Shown here: in pieces, positions 14,493 to 24,577 of the stretch
How positions within the stretch are numbered: the stretch's first letter is position 1
Layout of the letters: each line of letters opens with the position of its first letter
NCBI GenBank assembly: GCA_964019165.1
Contig: OZ025268.1
Coordinates: 19,722,774 to 19,786,773, forward strand
DNA: 64,000 nucleotides
Direction of reading: 5' to 3'
Source: Mastigias papua
Taxonomy: Eukaryota > Cnidaria > Scyphozoa > Rhizostomeae > Mastigiidae
Notes under the pieces: generated by a model
Told to the model about the DNA's origin: nothing
Databases searched by the model: none
Seen by the model: only the letters and a program-made list of their open reading frames with translations
Made by a program: the position numbers and the translations under genes

Positions 14493-15962
14493 ATTTATCC
14501 TACAGGGTCGCAGCCAGCACGCATATATGGTCTACCCAAAATGCATAAAATTACATCTCCTAATGTAGTACCACCGTTTAGACCTATTGTTTCCTCCATT
14601 CGCACTTACAACTATCAATTGGCCAAATATCTTTGCAATCTTCTTCAGCCGCACATACCTAATACATATACTATTTCTGATTCTTTTTCTTTTGTACAGG
14701 AACTCAACACTATTGATATATCTAATAAGTATATGGTTTCCTTTGATGTGAAGAGTCTGTTCACTAATATACCCCTTAAGGAGTGTATAGATCTTGCTGT
14801 TTCTTATATTACGGATGAAAACACTAATCTCAAACTTTCTAAGGTTGATCTTGTTAAACTGTTCTCAATTGCCACTGCTCAAACTCATTTTCTTTTCGAT
14901 GGTAAAGTGTTTGACCAAATAGATGGAGTTGCTATGGGATCTCCACTTGCTCCTGTCTTAGCTAATCTTTTCTTAGGGCATCATGAGCATTCATGGCTTA
15001 GTAAATACAAAGGTCCTTCTATCCAATTCTACCGTAGATATGTTGATGACACTTTCTGTCTTTTCAACAATGAGCATGATGCGTCTCTCTTCTTTGACTT
15101 TCTTAATTCACAACATGATAACATTACGTTCACCATGGAAAAAGAAAGTAATAATACTTTGGCCTGTCTTGATGTCTTCATCAACAATAAGGATCCTTCT
15201 AATCTCATAACCTCGATATATCGTAAAAAGACGTTTACTGGCTTGCTTACTGATTTTTTCAGTTTTACCTCCTCTTCGTATAAGCTTGGCCTTATCCAAA
15301 CACTGCTGGATAGAGCTTATAAAATTAATAACACTCTTCTGGGTTTCAATGAGGATGTTAAGAAGCTCTCTAACATACTCAGAAAGAATCAATTTCCTGA
15401 CGGATTAATACAAAAAGTAGTAAAAGGGTATCTTGATAACATTAATAAGTCTACTGCTCTTTCTGCTGTTTCTACATCCCCTATTGGTCTTTGCACTCTT
15501 TATTTCAAGTTACCATATCTACCCTGGTCTAATTTCACCAAGAAAAAGCTACAAACTTTAGTTAAACGATATTGTAAAGATCTAAAAATAAAACTGGTAT
15601 TTTCTTCTTTTAAAATTAAAAACTTAATCGATGTTAAAGATTCTGTGCCCAAAACGCTTCGCTCCAATGTGGTTTATAAGTTTAATTGTGCGGGATGTGA
15701 TTCCGTTTACGTTGGCGAGACAAGCCGACATTTGTCCACTCGAGTGCGTGAGCATTTACATACTGACAAAAACTCCAACATCTTTAAACATCTTAGGGGT
15801 TCTGATAAATGTAGGGAATCTTGCAGTGACAATTGTTTCACGGTTATAGATACAGCAAGTACCTATCATCAACTTAAAATCAAAGAGGCTTTGCACATTT
15901 CATGGGAGAAGCCCATTTTAAATAAACAGGTTCAGCACTTTGATATCTCATTAAGTTTCTAA
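14493..15962 (+). CDS. Penelope-like reverse transcriptase/GIY-YIG endonuclease, 5'-truncated
   Basis: The product copies element RNA into DNA at a nick made by its own endonuclease. Homologous sequence begins at the arm junction, with PTGSQPARIYGLPKMHK upstream of the first ATG at 14541. I therefore extend the feature upstream as a truncated frame. Counting from that ATG (473 residues): RT motif A SFDVKSLFTNIP with D69, GVAMGSPLAPVLANLF at 129-144, catalytic YVDD at 167-170, and the GIY-YIG-type endonuclease at about 380-460. The endonuclease has CAGC (383-386), SVYVGETSR (388-396), RVREH (401-405) and a final PILNKQ. PLE proteins are normally longer at the N terminus, so this copy lacks several hundred residues. 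All RT and endonuclease motifs that remain are unbroken. Confidence 0.9.
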   Translation: MYPTGSQPARIYGLPKMHKITSPNVVPPFRPIVSSIRTYNYQLAKYLCNLLQPHIPNTYTISDSFSFVQELNTIDISNKYMVSFDVKSLFTNIPLKECIDLAVSYITDENTNLKLSKVDLVKLFSIATAQTHFLFDGKVFDQIDGVAMGSPLAPVLANLFLGHHEHSWLSKYKGPSIQFYRRYVDDTFCLFNNEHDASLFFDFLNSQHDNITFTMEKESNNTLACLDVFINNKDPSNLITSIYRKKTFTGLLTDFFSFTSSSYKLGLIQTLLDRAYKINNTLLGFNEDVKKLSNILRKNQFPDGLIQKVVKGYLDNINKSTALSAVSTSPIGLCTLYFKLPYLPWSNFTKKKLQTLVKRYCKDLKIKLVFSSFKIKNLIDVKDSVPKTLRSNVVYKFNCAGCDSVYVGETSRHLSTRVREHLHTDKNSNIFKHLRGSDKCRESCSDNCFTVIDTASTYHQLKIKEALHISWEKPILNKQVQHFDISLSF

Positions 15963-16047
15963 CTCCTCTTTCGTGTTTTTTCTTCATAACGGTTTTTCGT
16001 TCTTTTATCGAATGTATATACTTATATGTGTTCTAATGATTTCAATT

Positions 16048-16102
16048 CAGATTTAGCAACTGAAGATGGATGATGAATCCGAAACATGTCTTGCAAAATT
16101 AG
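16048..16102 (+). ncRNA. hammerhead ribozyme, right PLE arm
   Basis: All parts of a type I hammerhead are in order: stem I 5' strand ending GCAA (16056-16059), core CUGAAGA (16060-16066), stem II GGAU-loop-AUCC (16068-16080, one extra U before it), GAAAC (16081-16085), stem III closed by AC/GU around AU, cleavage triplet GUC (16088-16090) and stem I 3' strand UUGC (16091-16094). Beyond one A-A mismatch, stem I continues with AUUU/AAAU. ACAUGU is self-complementary, so two RNAs could share an extended stem III. Small PLE hammerheads of this type are known to work as dimers. The motif lies about 85 nt after the ORF stop codon. Confidence 0.75.
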
Positions 16103-16159
16103 AAACATAGTTGTTTTTCTTCGTATTATATCTGATTTTATCTTATTGAGAAATTTTGG

Positions 16160-16430
<271 letters not shown>

Positions 16431-16511
16431 CAAACTAATTCTAAGCCGCATCCACTAAGCCGCATCTTCTATAAATTACATAAAAAGAATCAACCAAAAA
16501 TACACCTGTCT

Positions 16512-16550
16512 ATTGGTAAACGTTTCGGTTAAAATCTTCATCAGTACTAA
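16512..16550 (-). ncRNA. hammerhead-like motif, probably decayed
   Basis: On the minus strand CUGAUGA (TCATCAG at 16538-16544) and GAAAC (GTTTC at 16522-16526) enclose an 11-nt AT-rich stretch where stem II should be. Stem II is weak. GUA/UAC plus UU/AA beyond a mismatch could form stem I, with GUU as the cleavage triplet. It resembles the motif at 13525-13547 and probably marks another PLE border. Confidence 0.4.
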
Positions 16551-17232
16551 ACTTGCAGTGACATTGGGCCTGCATAAATTACCTACATAACAATGGGGTC
16601 ACAATGGATAGATATTGCCTAAGGGGGACCTACCTATAAACACCTCATGATATATTAAGAAGCCATTACAGGGGAGGGCCGAATCTGTGAAGTAAGAAAG
16701 AAAGGAAGATATTAGAGAGCAAACACGAATATTGTTACATGGCAGTGCCCCGAAGAGAACCACGTTTTATAATGTGGCTTGCAAATTGACATAGGCCAGC
16801 CCTTCGAAATAAAATCATTTTAAATATTTGAGATATTCCTATACTTTGGATTTGGTCTGCGCCGTGCGTCTGAGATAGATTATAGAATGACTGCATCTCA
16901 TTCGGATTTTTCATGACTTTCATAATTAATATTATCTATGTATTACTTTCGATACTAAGATTACCCAGAATTCATAGAGCTGACATCAGGTGATCTTAGG
17001 CTACTCAGGTGATTTGGCATCAGTGTATTTGCTGGGAAGTTGTGGACGACTGACAAGTGACATAGCGACATCATTTCAAGATGGCTAGTTACACTTTTTA
17101 TGTGTGGATACCAGAGGAAATAGAGATTGGATAAGCAATTAACAGTTTGAGAATTCAATGATAAATGATAAGAATATTAGTATAGTATGATAAAATATGT
17201 ATTTATTTAGTTATACAATGTTCTTCTTACAG
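16551..17232. other. intronic non-coding sequence
   Basis: No gene or repeat end recognised. The stretch ends with TTCTTCTTACAG, the acceptor of the second finger exon. Confidence 0.55.
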
Positions 17233-17358
17233 TCCCAATCAAGAAGAACTGGGATTTCCTGCTCAAACTGCAAGACCGCGCAGACGACGCTATGGCGGCG
17301 AAATTCAAACGGCGAACCCGTCTGTAATGCATGTGGCCTATATTATAAACTGCACAAG
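17233..17358 (+). CDS. GATA transcription factor, C-terminal zinc finger exon
   Basis: The 42 in-frame codons read [13 protein letters not shown] to [11 protein letters not shown] and form the C-terminal GATA zinc finger, the main WGATAR-binding module. The finger is C-x2-C-x17-C-x2-C (CSNC and CNAC) with [17 protein letters not shown] between. The acceptor is TTCTTCTTACAG. The donor follows CACAAG as GTGAAC, a usable but weaker GT site. Phase is 0 at both ends, matching KPKRRL upstream and INRPLTM downstream. LYYKLHxxNRPLTMKKEGI is typical of the GATA1/2/3 class; GATA4/5/6 have LYMKLHGVPRPLAM. If the intron were retained, the frame would run on to a stop near 17439. Confidence 0.94.
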
Positions 17359-18188
17359 GTGAACAGCTATGTCGTTTCGTTGTCATCAGTTCTACTGTTA
17401 GCCATTTACATTAAATTTAGAGTTATTTCTGCTATGTGATAAACTCACATTTGCAATAAATGCTGGGGTAACTCTAGGTTACATCAAAACTCAATCTCAT
17501 ACTATGTAGGAATCTCTGCGAAATGTCATGGAGAGAAGTTAAATGAGATTTTTGTGAGATATGGTGCTAAGGTTGAAATGAGTGATGCTGGTGACCCAAG
17601 GATATGAGTAATGAGCATATGCAAGAAGATTGCTCACCAGAATATCATTAAAGAGATTTGCAGGATGGGATGGTTAGGCACAGAATTGACTTGCCGTATT
17701 TTTTTTATTAGAAGCCGCGGCTTACATTTTTCCGTTGCACGGTTTGCTGTGGCATATAATCAAGGGCAGCTGATAAAGAAGGGCGGCTTACATTTTTTAT
17801 CCAAGCCATGAAAGCATCATAACACTTCAATTTGTTAGGACACATCGTGTCCCTTGCGCATGAAAAGTTAGATGTACTGAAGCCATGTGATTGCATGCTT
17901 CATAACACCTTGTCCTACCTAGCATGATCATGTACACAGATTTTTTTTATATTTCTCTAATACATACGAGCGCATGGTCGACAGTGTTTCAATAAGGTTC
18001 AATCATGGGTTTTGCGGGTACGATAACTTATGAACTTCAGCTCATCGTCAAAAACTGGAACCTAACCTCACAATGAGGCTAACCAAAGATGGCTTCATAT
18101 CATTACGGGAATAGCTTCATAAGTATTCCTTCCAAAGATTCCAAGATGGCTGTTCCCACCCTTCAATTCTAATTGTTATTTCTCGTAG
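17359..18188. other. GATA intron between finger and basic-tail exons
   Basis: An 830-bp intron with no repeat end or nested gene recognised. It begins GTGAAC and ends TTATTTCTCGTAG. Confidence 0.8.
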
Positions 18189-18408
18189 ATAAATCGACCA
18201 TTGACGATGAAGAAGGAAGGAATTCAAACAAGAAATAGAAAAACGTCTGGCAAGAATAAAAAGCCAAAATCAAAAGATAGCAGTTTCCCTTTGCCAACAC
18301 GAGATTTGCACCAAGGACTAGCTTACCAACACAGCGTACATCCACAAGCACTTATATCAGACTCGTATTCAAACGCAACTAACACTCAAATTCTTGTCTC
18401 GGCCAATG
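18189..18408 (+). CDS. GATA transcription factor, basic-tail exon
   Basis: The exon continues the C-finger in phase 0 with INRPLTMKKEGIQTRNRK, the conserved basic tail that contacts the minor groove and serves as a nuclear localisation region. A lysine-rich stretch follows (TSGKNKKPKSK), then a Ser/Gln/Asn-rich part with no known domain. The acceptor is TTTCTCGTAG. A GTAAAG donor follows GGCCAATG at 18408, leaving phase 1. If it is not used, translation would end at TAA 18420-18422 after five more residues. The left boundary is firm because residues across the junction match the family exactly. The right boundary is less certain. Confidence 0.88.
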
Positions 18409-20044
18409 GTAAAGCGTGTTAACACATTATTCACATTATTGTACAAACAATCATAGGTTATGTCTAGAATTGAGGGGGGAGCGAGACAGCTTGTACAAAG
18501 TATGGTGAAATTTCTAATCATTGCGGTTATTACTAGTTCGGTGTTCAGCACGTTGAATGATTATGCAGTGTCTTTGAATTTATGTCAAATCGTATTTAAT
18601 GTCAATATTGGCATGTGGAATAATTAAAACTGATAATGATTAAAGTTACTTTTATGATTCTTGGCAAAGCATAGTTCTGCTCATTCATCTCGCGGGTCAC
18701 GGTACCAATGCTCTAATGTCTATCAAACTAGTACAATGAATGGAGTTTAGAATAGTCACCATTCAAAACAAGAAATTAAGTGTTTGAAGATATTATTAAA
18801 TGTCAGGCATCTTTGAAAATATCTGGGGATGGGAGGTTTCAGCTTCCAAATCTTAATATCGAACAACGAATCGTGACCTCTGATTAAGTCGTCCAGTACG
18901 AGTACCCGCCTGAGGAAAGTTATAGGCAGCACACTCGAACGAGTGTGAGCCGCATTAAAAAGAGTGCACGTTTCAGTGTAGTTCCTTGAAGGCTATTTTG
19001 TATTCATGCTGGTAGAGCTGTAATCATCAGTAATACTACTAATGGGAAATAGCTACTGGTAATAAAAACACTGACAATATACAAAGCAGTTCCGTAGATG
19101 ATAAAAACACGGTTTAGATATTAGATATTAAATAGTAAAATATCAATATTATTACAATATCGAGTTTTTCAAGAAGTAGTACTATTGAAAATACTCTAGA
19201 TAACATCATTAGCAAAAATAATGCTCCGTTATGTTTTGGAATAAACCATTCCAGAAGGCTAATAAGTGTCCACGTAGATATGATCGTTCGGGTCACAATA
19301 TGACACGTACCAGTCAATTCTTTTAACATTGAACCAAAATTAAGTTATTCTCACTAGGATTTCTCTACAGCGTACATGAGACAATGGTGATATTCAAGTC
19401 ATACAAGTGCACTTGTCTTCTCCTTCCGATGTTTGTAATAGTTCCAAGGTGCATGCAAATTGGCAATCAAGCAGCAAGTGGGAGAGAACTATAAAGCTAC
19501 ATCCCAGCATATTATTATCGTTCCCCTTGGATTCTTCTAATGAAAAGCTCAAAGTCTTTAGTCCTTTGTCATATTTCGTGAAAGGAAGCATTCAAGAATA
19601 TGACTTGGAAAATGTCTTACCCTGGTTAAGCCAAGTGTCCTTCCTTATCCGTTCATTAAAGTTTTCTCTGCTCTGTAAGTTTGCGTTAGATGGAGCTTCA
19701 ACTATTCGCAAAGTTAAAGAACATTACATTCGATCACTATGACATCAGATGTATCAACAAGCAAAATGAAAACAATAAAAATTTGGCATATACCAACCCA
19801 ATCATTTTGACCATATCTTTCTATATAAACAAGGAGATCAGACCCCATCTCAACACCATGCACATCAATTACAAAAAATTCACACACCAAATACCGTTTA
19901 ATTTGTTCTCAACTTCCATTATATATATAGCTTTTATATTTAACCAGACACTATTCTACTTAACCATTTAGATACTCCTCCCCCTGTAATTAAATGTGGT
20001 CATTGGGTAGACCCTTTCCTTAATTACGATCATCGAACACACAA
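18409..20044. other. intron or downstream sequence, no firm gene
   Basis: Mostly AT-rich with scattered short frames. A perfect 8-bp inverted repeat, CACACTCG-AA-CGAGTGTG, lies at 18930-18947. A weak candidate exon at 19399-19674 is listed separately. Nothing else is recognised. Confidence 0.5.
19399..19674 (+). other. weak candidate for a later GATA exon
   Basis: An open stretch preceded by AAG and ending at a strong GTAAGT donor (19675) is in the phase needed after the 18408 donor. It encodes a Ser-rich sequence (HLSSPSDVCNSSKVHANWQS and on). C-terminal regions of GATA factors diverge quickly, so the lack of homology is not informative. The acceptor has a poor pyrimidine tract. A better acceptor at 19361-19370 is in the wrong phase. 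This is speculative. Confidence 0.2.
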
Positions 20045-20470
20045 GCAACTCAAAATGAAAGGAATAACAAAGGTATGATTTACTTATGTTTTTATTTCTA
20101 AGTTATTTAAAACATTATTGTCATTATAAAGTATCTGCATTGGAGATGCATGGTGGAACAGGAAGGAAGTTAGAGAACACTCAAATAATTCAAAATGGAA
20201 AGAATATCAAAGGTATGATTTATTTATGTTTTTATTTCTAAGTTATTAGAACACTATTGTCATTATAAAGTATCTGCAATGGAGATGCATGGTGGAACAG
20301 GGAGAAAGTTACAGAACACTCAAATAATTCAAAATGAAAAGAATATCAAAGATATGATTTACTTATGTTTTTATTTCTAAGTGATTTACAGCATGATTTT
20401 CATTATAAAGCATGTGAAAAGAATAGCAATGGTATGATTAAGATATGCTTTTGGCCTAAAATTATTTACA
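20045..20470. repeat. 140-bp tandem repeat, three copies plus a fragment
   Basis: Units begin near 20050, 20190 and 20330 and are marked by AGGTATGATTTACTTATG, TTTTTATTTCTAAGT and GGAGATGCATGGTGGAACAG. The spacing is 140 and 139 bp. A decayed fourth start lies near 20417. There is no coding content. It lies between the GATA gene and the large satellite. Confidence 0.85.
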
Positions 20471-21204
20471 TACAATTCTTCCCAGGCTTTATGGACTAAA
20501 GCTTGACATTAACCAAAACCAATCACAGTCAGTTTCTTCCAAATTTTCTTACATAACAGACTTACTTCTCGGCAGAAGTACATCACATCTAATTTTTTTC
20601 AACTTTTCACAAAGTGTAGACGTAATTTCGTTTCAAGAACAATAACCTTCATGAGATTAAGCTTTTTGTTACGACCAACAACCGACAGATACGATGACAC
20701 TCAATGGTTGTATTTATTGCTCTAAGATCTTCTCAAAATCATTCCACTTTATTCCGTCTCAATACTTATAATTTATAGCCTCACTTTACGACTGCAACAT
20801 TTAAAGTCAGTTACACCTCAACTTTCATGAACTATAGTCTTACTTTCTCGCAAATCAAAGTATGAAATTTGGCTACATTTCATAATTTTACATTTTGGCA
20901 ATACTACGCCACGATCAATTCCTACAAAAATTCATGAATCAAAGTGCACATATTTAGTCCAAACTCAGTAAAACCACAAAACGACAAATTCCACCATTTC
21001 GAGCATTTACTCCATCTACACCACAACACAGCACTGCCTTCACATTAGTTACAACCACCCCAGGTCAATAACCAACTTATCCTCAATTATGACACATCAC
21101 ATATACTTATAGCACATCAAATAATCGAAAAACTGACCTGACATTGGTTAACAACTACCAGTATAGCCCCCAGCTCTTCCCCATCAATCAGCCACATTGG
21201 CAAT
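20471..21204. other. non-coding sequence before the satellite
   Basis: AT-rich, no recognised feature. The satellite begins abruptly near 21205 within a monomer. Confidence 0.6.
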
Positions 21205-24036
21205 CATTGGAAAGTGATGAAAATGAGCGATGTTTGGCCAAAAAGTAAGGCTATAACCTTGGTATTTTGCCCAAAAATGACCAAAATTCAAATTCATTCA
21301 TTTTGATTGCAGATTGAAAAGTGATGAAAATGAGCGATTTTTGGCCAAAAAGTAAGGCTATAACCTTGGTATTTTGCCCAAATATGACCAAAATTCAAAT
21401 TCATTCATTTTGATTGCAGATTGACAAGTGATGAAAATGAGCGATTTTTGGCCAAAAAGTAAGGCTATAACCTTGGTATTTTGCCCAAAAATGACCAAAA
21501 TTCAAATTCATTCATTTTGATTGCAGATTGAAAAGTGATGGAAATGAGCGATTTTTGGCCATAAAGTAAGGCTATAACCTTGGTATTTTGCCCACATATG
21601 ACCAAAATTCAAATTCATTCATTTTGATTGCAGATTGAAAAGTGATGAAAATGAGCGATTTTTGGCCAAAAAGTAAGGCTATAACCTTGGTATTTTGCCC
21701 AAAAATGACCAAAATTCAAATTCATTCATTTTGATTGCAGATTGAAAAGTGATGAAAATGAGCGATTTTTGGCCAAAAAGTAAGGCTATAACCTTGGTAT
21801 TTTGCCCAAAAATGACCAAAATTCAAAATTATTCAACTTGATTGCAGATCGAAAAGTGATGAAAATGAACGATTATTGGCCAAAAAGTAAGGCTATAACC
21901 TTGGTATTTTGCCCAAAACTGACCAAAATTCAAATTCATTCATTTTGATTGCAGATTGAAAAGTGATGAACATGAGCGATTTTTGGCCAAAAAGTAAGGC
22001 TATAACCTTGGTATTTTGCCCAAAAATGACCAAAATTCAAATTCATTCATTTTGATTGCAGATTGAAAAGTGATGAAAATGAGCGATTTTTGGCCAAAAA
22101 GTAAGGCTATAACCTTGGTATTTTGCCCACATATGACCAAAATTCAAATTCATTCATTTTGATTGCAGATTGAAAAGTGATGGAAATGAGCGATTTTTGG
22201 CCATAAAGTAAGGCTATAACCTTGGTATTTTGCCCAAAAATGACCAAAATTCAAATTCATTCATTTTGATTGCAGATTGAAAAGTGATGAAAATGAGCGA
22301 TTTTTGGCCAAAAAGTAAGGCTATAACCTTGGTATTTTGCCCAAATATGACCAAAATTCAAATTCATTCATTTTGATTGCAGATTGAAAAGTGATGAAAA
22401 TGAGCGATTTTTGGCCAAAAAGTAAGGCTATAACCTTGGTATTTTGCCCACATATGACCAAAATTCAAATTCATTCATTTTGATTGCAGATTGAAAAGTG
22501 ATGAAAATGAGCGATTTTTGGCCAAAAAGTAAGGCTATAACCTTGGTATTTTGCCCAAAAATGACCAAAATTCAAATTCATTCATTTTGATTGCAGATTG
22601 AAAAGTGATGGAAATGAGCGATTTTTGGCCATAAAGTAAGGCTATAACCTTGGTATTTTGCCCACATATGACCAAAATTCAAATTCATTCATTTTGATTG
22701 CAGATTGAAAAGTGATGAAAATGAGCGATTTTTGGCCAAAAAGTAAGGCTATAACCTTGGTATTTTGCCCAAAAATGACCAAAATTCAAATTCATTCATT
22801 TTGATTGCAGATTGAAAAGTGATGAAAATGAGCGATTTTTGGCCAAAAAGTAAGGCTATAACCTTGGTATTTTGCCCAAAAATGACCAAAATTCAAAATT
22901 ATTCAACTTGATTGCAGATCGAAAAGTGATGAAAATGAACGATTATTGGCCAAAAAGTAAGGCTATAACCTTGGTATTTTGCCCAAAACTGACCAAAATT
23001 CAAATTCATTCATTTTGATTGCAGATTGAAAAGTGATGAACATGAGCGATTTTTGGCCAAAAAGTAAGGCTATAACCTTGGTATTTTGCCCAAAAATGAC
23101 CAAAATTCAAATTCATTCATTTTGATTGCAGATTGAAAAGTGATGAAAATGAGCGATTTTTGGCCAAAAAGTAAGGCTATAACCTTGGTATTTTGCCCAA
23201 AAATGACCAAAATTCAAATTCATTCATTTTGATTGCAGATTGAAAAGTGATGAAAATGAGCGATTTTTGGCCAAAAAGTAAGGCTATAACCTTGGTATTT
23301 TGCCCAAAAATGACCAAAATTCAAAATTATTCAACTTGATTGCAGATCGAAAAGTGATGAAAATGAACGATTATTGGCCAAAAAGTAAGGCTATAACCTT
23401 GGTATTTTGCCCAAAACTGACCAAAATTCAAATTCATTCATTTTGATTGCAGATTGAAAAGTGATGAACATGAGCGATTTTTGGCCAAAAAGTAAGGCTA
23501 TAACCTTGGTATTTTGCCCAAAAATGACCAAAATTCAAATTCATTCATTTTGATTGCAGATTGAAAAGTGATGAAAATGAGCGATTTTTGGCCAAAAAGT
23601 AAGGCTATAACCTTGGTATTTTGCCCACATATGACCAAAATTCAAATTCATTCATTTTGATTGCAGATTGAAAAGTGATGGAAATGAGCGATTTTTGGCC
23701 ATAAAGTAAGGCTATAACCTTGGTATTTTGCCCAAAAATGACCAAAATTCAAATTCATTCATTTTGATTGCAGATTGAAAAGTGATGAAAATGAGCGATT
23801 TTTGGCCAAAAAGTAAGGCTATAACCTTGGTATTTTGCCCAAATATGACCAAAATTCAAATTCATTCATTTTGATTGCAGATTGAAAAGTGATGAAAATG
23901 AGCGATTTTTGGCCAAAAAGTAAGGCTATAACCTTGGTATTTTGCCCACATATGACCAAAATTCAAATTCATTCATTTTGATTGCAGATTGAAAAGTGAT
24001 GAAAATGAGCGATTTTTGGCCAAAAAGTAAGGCTAT
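21205..24036. repeat. 107-bp satellite array, block 1
   Basis: Head-to-tail monomers of 107 bp are marked by CTATAACCTTGGTATTTTGC, TTCATTCATTTTGATTGCAG and TTTTTGGCCAAAAAGTAAGG. Starts at 21251, 21358 and 21465 give the period. Variant monomers recur at fixed multiples: GTGATGGAAATG at 21541, 22183, 22611 and 23681, and ATTCAACTTG variants ending at 21840, 22910 and 23338. The spacings are 642, 428 and 1070 bp, so higher-order units of 10 and 4 monomers are present. The block ends at the gypsy LTR. Confidence 0.97.
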
Positions 24037-24515
24037 TGTTAAGCCTATCTTTTATGAAGGGGCTCAACTGTGAGTTCTTAGGGCAACAATTTCTTAAAAG
24101 TCTGTACGATATTTCAACGTTCTATTTACGAATAAGAATAAAACTTACGACCTGAAGGCTTGATACAGGAATCTATCAGCAAGGACCTTCTCTTGAATTC
24201 AACGGGTCAATCTTGATGTGCCCTACGCTATACTATCAGAGTTTTCTAAAAAAATAATACCAGCTTGGCAGAACGTCTACTTCTCTCTAACCAAAAAGAC
24301 TCCTTTCTACCTCTAAAACTACGCCTTTTATAACTCACAGCTAATAGATTACGAAATGAACTAAAAATAAGAATTAACAGTAAATTGTCCAATCTGGTTC
24401 TTCCTACGGGTTTCTGATGCAATTATTGCACCAGCAGTTGCGATTTAATTTTGAAATAGTTATAACGTCATTCCTCAATCTGTGCAAACTGGCGATGAGC
24501 CTCCTTTTCGTAACA
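24037..24515 (-). repeat. gypsy 3' LTR
   Basis: 479 bp, from TGTTAAGCC on the + strand to CGTAACA, with the 5-bp end inverted repeat TGTTA/TAACA. It is identical by eye to 30047-30525. A TATA-like box (sense TTATAAAAGG) lies at 24324-24333. Confidence 0.96.
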
Positions 24516-24531
24516 TGACTCCCCCCTTTTA
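24516..24531 (-). promoter_or_regulatory. polypurine tract of the gypsy element
   Basis: The sense strand reads AAAAGGGGGGAGTCA directly before the 3' LTR. It is the expected primer for plus-strand DNA synthesis. Confidence 0.88.
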
Positions 24532-24577
24532 GGACAAGCCTCCCGGCTTGAGCTGGGGACGGATGTCCATAGGCAGT

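Noticed and set aside
18930..18947. Perfect CACACTCG/CGAGTGTG inverted repeat
   Set aside because: An isolated short palindrome with no terminator, promoter or RNA-gene context. It may be chance.
19361..19490. Exon starting at the good acceptor TTCTCTACAG (19361-19370)
   Set aside because: The phase left by the 18408 donor reads into a stop within seven codons, and the other frame would need a different upstream exon end.
21205..24036. CRISPR-like array
   Set aside because: The 107-bp units are contiguous with no unique spacers, and the surrounding sequence is eukaryotic. This is a satellite.
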